This document shows positions 7,195 to 15,248 of a stretch of DNA of 52,610 nt, piece after piece; the stretch's first letter is position 1; every line of letters begins with the position of its first letter. Position numbers and translations under genes: made by a program. The stretch is from JAXLWB01 sp046328715 (GTDB lineage: Bacteria > Chloroflexota > Anaerolineae > Caldilineales > Caldilineaceae), in NCBI GenBank assembly GCA_046328715.1, contig JAXLWB010000068.1, forward strand, positions 1 through 52,610, in the 5' to 3' direction. The notes beneath the pieces are model-generated. The model was given only the letters and a program-made list of their open reading frames with translations, was not told the origin of the DNA and did not search any database.

Positions 7195-9324
7195 TCAGCC
7201 TCCCTTTGCCATCGCCGCCGTCTGCAGCGCTTTCACCGAGTCAAGACGCTCGGTCAACGTAAAGATCACAGCATCCTGGTTTGAATAGACCACCGAAAAT
7301 TGAGGAGAAGCGCGCAGTGCTGCTTCAATTTTGTTCAGCGCACCCTCAGGCAGTGTGGTCAGCCGGGCATCGACTTCCGCCCGCTGGCTGCGGGTCAAGA
7401 CCAAAAAGGCAGCATTGTACTCGGTATTACGCATCCAGCGGGTGAAGACACTCACCGGATCTTCGAGCCAATTAGCCTGATTTTCTGGCTTTTCACGCGA
7501 GAGAGGCACATAAGTGAAGTTCTCGTAGTTGCGAAATTGCGAGGGATAATTGCGGGAACCTTCGATCAGCAGCGAGTTGGCTGGCGCATGCTCGTAGAGG
7601 AACTGCGAAGCCTCCACTTCTTGACTCGTAAAAAAGTACATTTGGTCTTTGCCGTAATAGGCCAGGTTGAAGCCAGCAAAGAGTAGCAGGCTCAACACCA
7701 TGTTGCTGACCACGGTCCAGGCCGAGTTGCCCCGTTCAATGGTCGGATAAAGCAAGGCAGCCATAAAGAAGGCTAGAAACGGCAAGGCAAAGAGGTAAAC
7801 ACGGAAGACCACTTCGCCGCCATAGCCGTTGCCCAGCAAGAGCAAGAAGGGGGCAAAGGCCAACAACATTAAAGAGAGATCCCACTTACCGCGGCGAATG
7901 CGAACCAAACAGCCTGCCAGTGCCAAGAGCATCACCGCCATCGTCAAGGAACGCCCAGCATAGGCCACAATCTTCTGTCCAAGCGTGACGTTGCTCAGAT
8001 CAAGCAGATTGTTGCCAATGTTACTGGTGATCGTGCCAAACGACTTAAAGAGCACAAACAGCTCATCGCGCACAAAGAAGGAGGCACCGTAGATGATCCA
8101 GGTGACCATCATCACGGCCATCAACATCGGCAAACTGGATGCGCTACAGCGGCGGAAGAACACCAATGCCGCAATCGCCAGCACGGTGACGATTGGAGTG
8201 AGTTGGTGGCTGGTGGCGATCACGACAAAGAGCACAATCATCATCACCAACAGACCAGAACGCTGAACCGCCGGGGCGTTCAGCGCCTGTGAATCGGTCG
8301 ATGCTGCCCGCTGGCGGAGATGATGAAGCGCATCATAGAAGGGCTGCACGAGTTTGTGATGCAATCTTTCTGGTTCGCCACCCATTGGCGTGCGGAACCA
8401 GGCAAGACAGATGCCGATAATGACCAGATGCAGAAAATAATTGAGCGCCTGTGGCGAAAAATACTCTTGGCCGACCCAGTTGGTCAGGAAGTAAAACCAG
8501 ATGCCCTGCCACACCAGCCGTCGATCATTGGTCGAAGCTCGGAAGATGAGCGCCAATGCACCGATCTCGATGAGATTGAAGAACACCGGTGCCCAACTCG
8601 CCAGCGCAACCCCATCCTTAATACCCGCTACATCGAAGAGATAGGCAAAGAAGGAAAAGAAACCAGGCCAGTTATGGTAGATCATCAACGAACTAGCATT
8701 GGGATCGACAAAGCCATGACGTTGGATATAATCGATAATACCCAAGTGTTTCCAGGCCCAGGAGTAGCGCAAGGTGTCATAGACCAAGGCCGGCGCGCCG
8801 TGGATCATAAAGACAAAGCTGGCCACATGTAGCCAAAGCAGCCAGGTTGGCGCACGCCCTTGATGTAATGTCCAGGTAAAACTAAAAGTCAACAGCACAA
8901 TCGCCAGATAAGCGGTGTTGGGCAACACCGACACCAGACCCAGATCGGTCATCTGCAAGGGATTGATTGTGGCAATCGAGTAGCCCCAAAGCACCAGTGC
9001 CCAAAGAATCGAAGCAACTGGCACCAGTGTCTCAAGCCAACTATCATAGACGGAGAGCTTCTGTCCTTTTGTCTTGGTTTTAACCGCTTTGTCCTTCTTG
9101 CGTGTGCTGGTGCTGCGTGCAGTTTTGGAGGTGGGAACGCCGATTCCCAACAATTGTTGAGGATAGCCTGCGTTGGCAGTTGCTGCGACGGGGCGTCTCA
9201 CCATCGGCAGCAGGCGTTCTCCGGTTGGAACTGAATCAGCAACTCGGAACGGTGGCAACGCCGTAGGCGATCCCTTTTCTCCCGATGGTCCATTTTCCAA
9301 AGCTCGGTTCAAATGTGTCGGCAT
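7195..9324 (-). CDS. Large polytopic membrane protein, glycosyltransferase-like (GT-C style)
   Basis: The 709-residue protein starts with a basic, low-complexity cytosolic region (about residues 1-95, rich in Lys/Thr). It then has at least ten hydrophobic helices and a soluble C-terminal part of about 150 residues (from FFTSQEVEASQFLYEHAPAN). This outline, in which the soluble part follows the last membrane helix, is that of undecaprenyl/dolichyl-linked sugar transferases of the GT-C class, but I see no decisive catalytic motif. It lies between a small membrane protein and a methyltransferase with 2-base gaps. ATG 9324 has no clear ribosome-binding site, and Met 41 is an alternative start. 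Confidence 0.65.
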   Translation of the reverse strand: MPTHLNRALENGPSGEKGSPTALPPFRVADSVPTGERLLPMVRRPVAATANAGYPQQLLGIGVPTSKTARSTSTRKKDKAVKTKTKGQKLSVYDSWLETLVPVASILWALVLWGYSIATINPLQMTDLGLVSVLPNTAYLAIVLLTFSFTWTLHQGRAPTWLLWLHVASFVFMIHGAPALVYDTLRYSWAWKHLGIIDYIQRHGFVDPNASSLMIYHNWPGFFSFFAYLFDVAGIKDGVALASWAPVFFNLIEIGALALIFRASTNDRRLVWQGIWFYFLTNWVGQEYFSPQALNYFLHLVIIGICLAWFRTPMGGEPERLHHKLVQPFYDALHHLRQRAASTDSQALNAPAVQRSGLLVMMIVLFVVIATSHQLTPIVTVLAIAALVFFRRCSASSLPMLMAVMMVTWIIYGASFFVRDELFVLFKSFGTITSNIGNNLLDLSNVTLGQKIVAYAGRSLTMAVMLLALAGCLVRIRRGKWDLSLMLLAFAPFLLLLGNGYGGEVVFRVYLFALPFLAFFMAALLYPTIERGNSAWTVVSNMVLSLLLFAGFNLAYYGKDQMYFFTSQEVEASQFLYEHAPANSLLIEGSRNYPSQFRNYENFTYVPLSREKPENQANWLEDPVSVFTRWMRNTEYNAAFLVLTRSQRAEVDARLTTLPEGALNKIEAALRASPQFSVVYSNQDAVIFTLTERLDSVKALQTAAMAKGG

Positions 9325-9326
9325 AA

Positions 9327-10079
9327 CTAAGCTGCTTTCAGTCCTTTGGCTGTGATAATCAATTCATAATCCGGGTCATGAAACTCGAGTTCCATGGGTG
9401 ACAGTTCCTCGCTCGCCAATCCATGTAAAAAGGCAATTGAGGTGAGTACGTTGCCAAAAGCGTTGACAGTGACCGCCTCTGCGTTAAAGACGTCACTTAA
9501 GAGACGTTGTGCAGAAAGCGTTGTAAAGCTCCAATAATGTCCCCAGCGCTCCACATCGTAGCGGCTGATTTTGCTGATGCCAGGTAAGGTGAGCAACAAG
9601 GCACCTCCTGGTTTTAGAATGCGATAGAGCGTCTGCATGGCTGCGCCCAGATCAAAAATAAAGGGCAAGGTCTGTGTGCAGAGGATGCAATCAAATTGTG
9701 CTGACGGTAGATTCTCTCCGTGGGCCAGATCGGCGACTACAGTGACGTTGTGGTGACCCGCTTCAACATGGAGTACATCGCTCCGCACCACCTTCGTGCC
9801 ACCAAAGCGACGGGTATAACTATCATCCGCGATTTCGAGCACATGACCACGAATCAAATGAGATTCGGTTGCCAGAAAACGCTCGATATAGTAGCGATCC
9901 ACCGGCAATCCCCGATCGGCACCGTAAACACAACTGATGGGTCGCACCCGCCAAAGCGACTCCGGCTTGACATGGCCAACCATCGGCCAGCGAAACAGGC
10001 CTTGTTGCTGCCAAATCCATAAACGTTTTCGGAATCCATCGGGCAAAGTTAAGAAAACTGACTTAAGCAACGCGCTCAT
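9327..10079 (-). CDS. Class I SAM-dependent methyltransferase (Methyltransf_11 type)
   Basis: The 250-residue protein has the Rossmann methyltransferase order. VLEIADDSYTRRFG is a modified motif I (VLEIGxG expected, the second glycine changed), followed by the acidic end of beta-2 (RSDVLHVE), FDCILCTQTLPFI for motif IV and LYRILKPGGALLLTLPG for post-motif III. YWSFTTLSAQRLL is common in methyltransferases of surface-polysaccharide clusters. ATG 10079 follows an in-frame GTG at 10082. It is tightly spaced to the GT-C-like gene downstream. The substrate is probably a sugar or lipid carrier intermediate (inference from context). Confidence 0.8.
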   Translation of the reverse strand: MSALLKSVFLTLPDGFRKRLWIWQQQGLFRWPMVGHVKPESLWRVRPISCVYGADRGLPVDRYYIERFLATESHLIRGHVLEIADDSYTRRFGGTKVVRSDVLHVEAGHHNVTVVADLAHGENLPSAQFDCILCTQTLPFIFDLGAAMQTLYRILKPGGALLLTLPGISKISRYDVERWGHYWSFTTLSAQRLLSDVFNAEAVTVNAFGNVLTSIAFLHGLASEELSPMELEFHDPDYELIITAKGLKAA

Positions 10080-10180
10080 CACGCACTATCTTCGCGCAAC
10101 CTTATTACTTTTTTGCTTACGATTTACTGCATATACACATTACTGGTATTTTGTAGGCAAATCGTCAAAAATGTCGAAGC

Positions 10181-10240
10181 GTTGAAGAGTGGCAAAGTGG
10201 CAAAGTCTCCACACTTTTCAACCTTTCAACTCCGCAACTT
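10181..10240. repeat. Foldback (GTGGCAAAG words) overlapping the end of the flippase-kinase gene
   Basis: GTTGAAGAGTGGCAAAGTGG and the following bases pair imperfectly with ACTTTTCAACCTTTCAACTC. The arm at 10218-10240 encodes the last residues of the minus-strand protein (KIQVAELKG) and its stop. Confidence 0.65.
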
Positions 10241-12659
10241 GTATTTTCCCATCAACGTCGATTCGTTCAAGCAGGAGATCGATGTTGCGACTTCGCCAGA
10301 CCAGATTGCGCCGATAACGCTCAGATTTATCGACCGTCATACTCACATGACGCAACCAGGTCAACAAGAGGAGGATCGACATGGGCAACGGTTCACCGGG
10401 AAGTTGATTTTGTGCCGATGTCAATAAGGATTGTTCTGGCTCACTCCAGGACGCACTTGCCAGTAATTGTTCCACCAAGTTGCCCAGTTCACGCTGCTCC
10501 AGTTGTGCCCGGGTAGTAAGCAACAAGAACAGCAGATCGAGCATAGGCAAATCCTCAGTCAACGCCTGCTCCCAATCGACAATGCCCGTGAGCGTTGCGC
10601 TATCCTCGCTAAAGAGTAGGTTGCACGGTGCAAAATCGCCGTGTGTGGTACCAACTGCGAGCAATTTTCCACGCAGATGAGTACCCAGAAATTCTGCCAA
10701 GCGATCCAAGGTCGCCTGCGCGGCTTGACCGTTCCGACCAGGATAGAGGCGCTTCAACGTTTCAATCGGCTGCCACACCCAACTGGCCAAGAGCCGATCA
10801 TCGACAAGGGTCAATTGAGCCGTGTGACGGTGCAACACAAGGATTGCCTCCAGAGCGGCTGCCTGCATCCTGACCGTATCCTGCATCTTGCCCTTGGCCA
10901 ACAGTTTCTCCATGGCTTGCCCGTCGAGAAACGATTCAACCACGTAGGGTTGCCTGCCTTGTGCGTGAACAACAAGCAGCTTTGGCAACAAGTTACGCCA
11001 GGAACCAAGTGCAGCATCGGCGTGCAATGTCATGAGCATCTGTTGTTGCCGATGACTATAGCGCAGGGAGCCATCATTCAAAGGTAACTTGAGCACGCCT
11101 CGTCGTTGCCCATTACTTTGCCCCAGGGCGAACACTGCCGTCTCGGCCAATGTCGGCAGCATTTCCTGAACCTGCCAATCCAGATCTTGGTTTTGGCTTC
11201 GCACCTGTTGAACAATCTGGCTGATCGTAGGCCTCATACGCAGCCAGCGATAGGATGAACCCCAGCGGGACCAGCCACTACGCAGCGGGCGACTCAGTTG
11301 CAGAATCGGATCGTGACTAATGAAACGATAGTTGGTTGCACTGTTGTCCAGCGGGCGGAAGTACTGTGCATCGAATAAAGCTTCGTAGAGGACAAGTATC
11401 AGGGCGATCACAGATTGACCAATTAGCCAAGCCAGCCCAATCCCTGTGATACCGTCACGCTTTAGCAGTAGGTAGGAGAGTACAACTACTAAGCCACAGA
11501 GCGCTGCTTGTACGATAAAGACCCGCATCAATTTCCGCTGCACACGGTTCACCGAGACCGACAAGGATGGGATCACCGCTGGCAGCGCAGAGAGTGCTAG
11601 TAGGCGCAAAAGCGTGGTTGCCTCACTCGAATAGGCCTGGCCAAAGAGGCGCAACAGCCACGGCGCGGTGATCACAATGAAGAGCGTGATTGGCACCAGC
11701 ACCTTGAAGGTCTGTAGCAGAACCCGCCGTCGATACAGTTCCAACTTGCCACGGTCCAGCGAGGCTTCTGAGATCAGCGACATACCCATGTTGCGGCTCA
11801 CCAGATAGAGTGAATTGGCAATGGTCCAGGCAATCGAAAAGTAGGCATTGGTCGCTGCCCCTGCCTGTTCTAATACCATCAGCGGCAGTAGGCCGGTCGT
11901 GGCTGTCATCACCAGGGAGCCGAGGTAATCCCCCGCCACATAGCGCGTTACACTGCCCACTGTGAGCGGTTCGCTGCGCAGATCTGTGGCTACAATATGG
12001 CGCGGTGCCAGATAACGGAAGATGACCCAGTTGACTGGCAGTAACAAGAGGGCCATGGGCACAACCCACGACAGAAAGATACCAAGGTTCGGCAGAAGCT
12101 TGACCAGAACAACCAATAGGACAAGCTTCGCCACCGCAAAGGTAAGGTTCTCCACCGGTACCCAGGTCGCCTGGCGCAGCCCGATCAGCACACTGTCTTG
12201 CAAGGCAAAAATGCACCAGGCCATCGTCGCCGCCACAAAGAGCAAGGCAAAATGCCAATCGACAAAGACAGCATAGAGCGACGTTGCCCACGCTTCAATC
12301 CCAAGGAAGTAGATCAGACACACCAACGGTGCCGCCACCAAACCCACTGCATAAACGCTCAAGATAAAACGCATGGAGCGTTTGCCAGCCACCGGCAAGA
12401 AGCGATTGACCCCATTAGTTAGGTTTAATTGCGCACTTTGGGCCAGGAAGAGCATGGCATTGATCAAAGCGGCATTGAGACCCACTACTGGCGCACTATA
12501 AATATGCGCTGCCAACATCCAGTAGAAGACTCCCAAGGCCGAGGTTGCCATTGAGTTAAAGACCAACGCATAGCCATTGCGCAACAGCGAAGATTGCAGA
12601 TGTGCTGCAATCCGCGTGCGATAGGGCAACGTGCGAAAACGAAGCGAGTCAAAAGTCAT
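10218..12659 (-). CDS. Flippase (MATE/Wzx-like) fused to an aminoglycoside/choline-kinase-type phosphotransferase
   Basis: The 813-residue protein has two parts. Residues about 20-445 form 12-14 hydrophobic helices resembling polysaccharide flippases of the MOP superfamily. Residues about 490-800 form an APH/ChoK-like kinase with catalytic HGDFAPCNLLF (H673-F683; Asp 675, Asn 680) and metal-site VDWEQA (Asp 695). Such kinases phosphorylate small alcohols, sugars or choline. Fusion to a flippase suggests the kinase acts on a lipid-linked substrate or controls export. The gene lies in the glycopolymer cluster. No ribosome-binding site is visible, but TACAAT lies 6 bases before the ATG, so the message may be leaderless. 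Its last residues are encoded by a foldback arm. Confidence 0.8.
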   Translation of the reverse strand: MTFDSLRFRTLPYRTRIAAHLQSSLLRNGYALVFNSMATSALGVFYWMLAAHIYSAPVVGLNAALINAMLFLAQSAQLNLTNGVNRFLPVAGKRSMRFILSVYAVGLVAAPLVCLIYFLGIEAWATSLYAVFVDWHFALLFVAATMAWCIFALQDSVLIGLRQATWVPVENLTFAVAKLVLLVVLVKLLPNLGIFLSWVVPMALLLLPVNWVIFRYLAPRHIVATDLRSEPLTVGSVTRYVAGDYLGSLVMTATTGLLPLMVLEQAGAATNAYFSIAWTIANSLYLVSRNMGMSLISEASLDRGKLELYRRRVLLQTFKVLVPITLFIVITAPWLLRLFGQAYSSEATTLLRLLALSALPAVIPSLSVSVNRVQRKLMRVFIVQAALCGLVVVLSYLLLKRDGITGIGLAWLIGQSVIALILVLYEALFDAQYFRPLDNSATNYRFISHDPILQLSRPLRSGWSRWGSSYRWLRMRPTISQIVQQVRSQNQDLDWQVQEMLPTLAETAVFALGQSNGQRRGVLKLPLNDGSLRYSHRQQQMLMTLHADAALGSWRNLLPKLLVVHAQGRQPYVVESFLDGQAMEKLLAKGKMQDTVRMQAAALEAILVLHRHTAQLTLVDDRLLASWVWQPIETLKRLYPGRNGQAAQATLDRLAEFLGTHLRGKLLAVGTTHGDFAPCNLLFSEDSATLTGIVDWEQALTEDLPMLDLLFLLLTTRAQLEQRELGNLVEQLLASASWSEPEQSLLTSAQNQLPGEPLPMSILLLLTWLRHVSMTVDKSERYRRNLVWRSRNIDLLLERIDVDGKIQVAELKG

Positions 12660-12665
12660 GGTTGG

Positions 12666-12671
12666 ATTGTA
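12666..12671 (-). promoter_or_regulatory. Possible -10 element (TACAAT) for a leaderless transcript
   Basis: TACAAT on the minus strand ends 6 bases before ATG 12659, too close for a ribosome-binding site. No convincing -35 at 17 bases was found. Confidence 0.3.
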
Positions 12672-12721
12672 TAACTCTGGTCATAGGGTGGCGACAATTC
12701 TTCTGTTTTGGTAACTATCAA

Positions 12722-12899
12722 CCCCACCCTAACCCTCCCGTTCGGCTGAGACTTCGGCGAGCTCAGTCGAGTCGCTCACGTCGAAGCCAAAACAGGGAGG
12801 GAATGATCACGGGAAAAATACTGTTTGGTGGACAGTAGAAAATACTTCATCTGTCCCTTTACCGTTCCCTCCCTGAAGTCGGGGAGGGTTAGGGTGGGG
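12722..12899. repeat. MITE-like element F, copy 1 (CCCCACCCTAACCCTCCC termini)
   Basis: Perfect 18-base terminal inverted repeats CCCCACCCTAACCCTCCC (12722-12739) and GGGAGGGTTAGGGTGGGG (12882-12899). The interior contains GGGAGGGAATGATCACGGGA and TGTTTGGTGGACAGTAGA, which match the reverse complement of 37622-37746. No frame inside resembles a transposase. Confidence 0.8.
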
Positions 12900-12903
12900 T
12901 GGC

Positions 12904-14442
12904 TTAGCGATTGATCAGCGGCAGGTACACCTTCTGTTCAGGTAAGGGCAGGTTATCAGCATAGGGCACAAGGTTACGCCCACTGATGATTTGGCGCACC
13001 AACGTTGGGCTTTGCCAGGCAATTGACAAATTGTCGTCGCGGACGCTTTCCTTGTGTAGCACCTCAAAGTAGTACGCCTGGTTGGCAACAAGGAAGATCT
13101 TCTGCGATTTTTGTTCGCTGTACTTTTCCCACTCTTGATGGTAGGTCCACTCGGGAACCCAGGCGATCAACTGTATGTTTTTCGAGTCACTGTCGCTGCT
13201 CAGCCAGAGTTGACTTTGGTCATCTCCTGCAATCCAAAAGGTATATTCACCGCTCTGGGTCGGGCAGAGATAACCTTGGATGCGGTCGGCGTAGTCATCT
13301 TCCAAATTCGGTGCAGCGTCCAGTTCATTGAACAGTTGAATTTGGTCCGGCTGGTTGGGGAAGCGGGGATCGCGTGTGAGATCCTCAATTAGGGAGCCTG
13401 CCATGTGAAACCAGAATGAGCGAAGGGCAGCCCCTGTGCGGGCACAGCGCGGATCGGGCTGTGGTGAGGCAGTAGGGGAAGGAGTCGCTGTCGCAGTGAG
13501 CGTAGGAGTAACAGTTGGCGAGGGCGTGGCGGTTGATGTCATCGTTGCTGTTGGGCTGGGTGTTGGCGTTGCAGTTGAAGTCTGCGTGGCAATGGCAGTC
13601 GCAGTTAGGGTAGCAGTGGGCGATTCCGTAACCACAGCCGTGGCTGTGATAGTAGGGGTGGTGGTATCAGTTTCTGTCGCTGTTGGGGTAGCAGTTGAGG
13701 TGGGCGTGAACGTTGCGGTTGGTGTTTCGGTGGGAGGTGCAAGGGTCACGGTTGCGGTCGGCGTATCTGGCACAACCAGTTGCCATGCCAGATGCAAGCG
13801 CGGGGCCGCGGTGTCTCTGCCATCATACGACACTGCTGTACGTCGTCCACTGCCGCTGATAATAAGGGCAAGTGCGTTGTTTGCTTGCCAACCGGGCCGG
13901 TCGACGATCTCTTGCAACACAATACTCAGATCTGGGGTCTGCACGCTGGCACCGATAGTGGACCACGGTTCAATCTCGCCCCACTGAATAGCGGACGTAG
14001 TCCGCGGACGTTGTGAGATATTGCCCAAATCCACGGTAAAGGTAGCCGCATTATCCGTCGCCTCCCCATAGATCGTTACGCTGGTCGGGTCGGAGCCACT
14101 TTCATCCACGCTAAATTCAAGGGTCGCCGAGAGAATGGTTGCGCCTGGCGGGATGTCGATATTCGTAAAACGAACTCCGACCCACTGATCGAACGAGCCA
14201 TTGGGGTCATTGACCAATTCCAGGTCGCTGCCAGCGATGTTCATGCTACCACTCTGCAGCACCTCTTCGGCATCATCGCTGCTTTGCGACACCTGGCGCT
14301 CCACTGTACCAGTGATCGAAAGCTCAGCAGCGCTACGTAACGTCAACCCCATTCCCTGGGCGACTGATGAGGTGTACTTTCCGATATAAAGTAGACAAGC
14401 GATCAGCACGAAGCTGGTCACAATACGGGTTAAATCTCGCAT
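12904..14442 (-). CDS. Secreted surface protein: beta-domain, PT-repeat stalk, PA14 domain, YLPLINR tail
   Basis: The 512-residue protein has an N-terminal signal/anchor helix (about residues 4-28), then a beta-rich domain (about 35-225; VRFTNIDIPPGATILSATLE resembles DNRLRE/disaggregatase-type modules). A roughly 100-residue Thr/Pro/Ala/Ser stalk follows, then a PA14-like domain (about 345-490; DYADRIQGYLCPTQSGEYTF, then FWIAGDDQSQLWLSSD). PA14 domains bind carbohydrate (family knowledge). The protein ends VYLPLINR, a tail I associate from memory with Chloroflexota exported proteins. ATG 14442 overlaps the deacetylase stop by one base (TAATG), so the two are co-translated. Confidence 0.75.
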   Translation of the reverse strand: MRDLTRIVTSFVLIACLLYIGKYTSSVAQGMGLTLRSAAELSITGTVERQVSQSSDDAEEVLQSGSMNIAGSDLELVNDPNGSFDQWVGVRFTNIDIPPGATILSATLEFSVDESGSDPTSVTIYGEATDNAATFTVDLGNISQRPRTTSAIQWGEIEPWSTIGASVQTPDLSIVLQEIVDRPGWQANNALALIISGSGRRTAVSYDGRDTAAPRLHLAWQLVVPDTPTATVTLAPPTETPTATFTPTSTATPTATETDTTTPTITATAVVTESPTATLTATAIATQTSTATPTPSPTATMTSTATPSPTVTPTLTATATPSPTASPQPDPRCARTGAALRSFWFHMAGSLIEDLTRDPRFPNQPDQIQLFNELDAAPNLEDDYADRIQGYLCPTQSGEYTFWIAGDDQSQLWLSSDSDSKNIQLIAWVPEWTYHQEWEKYSEQKSQKIFLVANQAYYFEVLHKESVRDDNLSIAWQSPTLVRQIISGRNLVPYADNLPLPEQKVYLPLINR

Positions 14443-15245
14443 TAGGCAATTCTCAACTGTTCCATAGCACGCAACGAACGACGGGCAAGCCGCCACATTT
14501 TGGTACGCAGTGGCTCGCCACGTGGGGCCACCGGCAACCGATCCCCTTGTAGCAGTCGATCAAGCTGATTCACACAAACATCATTCGTCATGATCACGCG
14601 GGCAAGCGAATAAAGATCGGCATCTGCCGCGCTGAGTGCATGTTTGACGGCACAGGCCGAAGAGAAACCAGCCCTGGCCACCAGTTGGCGCACTTGAGCA
14701 GAATGATAACCGTGTGGATAGGCAAAGGACTCGATGCGATGCCCCAAATACTCTTCTAATTGTTGTTTGGAGCGAACGATCTCTTTCCAAGCGTCGGCTT
14801 CGGAAAGGGTGTCAAGTTGCGGATGGGTGTGAGTATGGGCACCGATCTCGATTCCATCCCGCTCAATTTCTCGCAACTGGGTCCAGGTCAGCATGGGGCA
14901 TTGTGCTTCGCCTTCCGCTTGCAGCCAACCGCTGGTCGCTCCCAGAAAGCCAGTCACCACATAGAGCGAGGCAGGCATTCCAACCTGGCGCAATATAGGC
15001 AGGGCAGCGGTGTAAAAGTCGGCTAGACCATCATCAAAGCTGAGCACAATCGGCTTGGATGGCAGCTTTGTATCGCCACGCAGGGCACGCACCAATTGTG
15101 TGACGGTGATGGCGTTGTACTTTTGCTCGTGCAAGTAGCGGAGATGCGCGGCAAACATGGCTGGTGCTAGAGACCAGTTCCGAAAGCCCGCAGTCACCTC
15201 GTCGGTGATGCTATGATAGAGCAAAATTGGAATCGCCTTGTACAT
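14442..15245 (-). CDS. Polysaccharide deacetylase (carbohydrate esterase 4, NodB fold)
   Basis: The 267-residue protein has the CE4 motifs: MT1 SFDDG (catalytic base and metal Asp), MT2 HTHTHPQL (metal His pair) and AYPHG for MT3. It begins IPILLYHSITDE, the usual start of the YheN/PgaB-like group. No signal peptide is evident, so it may act on a cytosolic or membrane-side intermediate, or be exported by an unseen route. It would remove N-acetyl groups from a polysaccharide or lipid-linked sugar. It overlaps the PA14 gene by one base and starts 3 bases after the double-GT2 gene, so these three form one transcription unit. Confidence 0.85.
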   Translation of the reverse strand: MYKAIPILLYHSITDEVTAGFRNWSLAPAMFAAHLRYLHEQKYNAITVTQLVRALRGDTKLPSKPIVLSFDDGLADFYTAALPILRQVGMPASLYVVTGFLGATSGWLQAEGEAQCPMLTWTQLREIERDGIEIGAHTHTHPQLDTLSEADAWKEIVRSKQQLEEYLGHRIESFAYPHGYHSAQVRQLVARAGFSSACAVKHALSAADADLYSLARVIMTNDVCVNQLDRLLQGDRLPVAPRGEPLRTKMWRLARRSLRAMEQLRIA

Positions 15246-15248
15246 GGG

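Noticed and set aside
13436..13987. Long open frame on the plus strand opposite the PT-rich stalk
   Set aside because: It is the mirror of the Thr/Pro-rich repeat region, which stays open on both strands. The minus-strand gene has a signal helix and recognisable domains.
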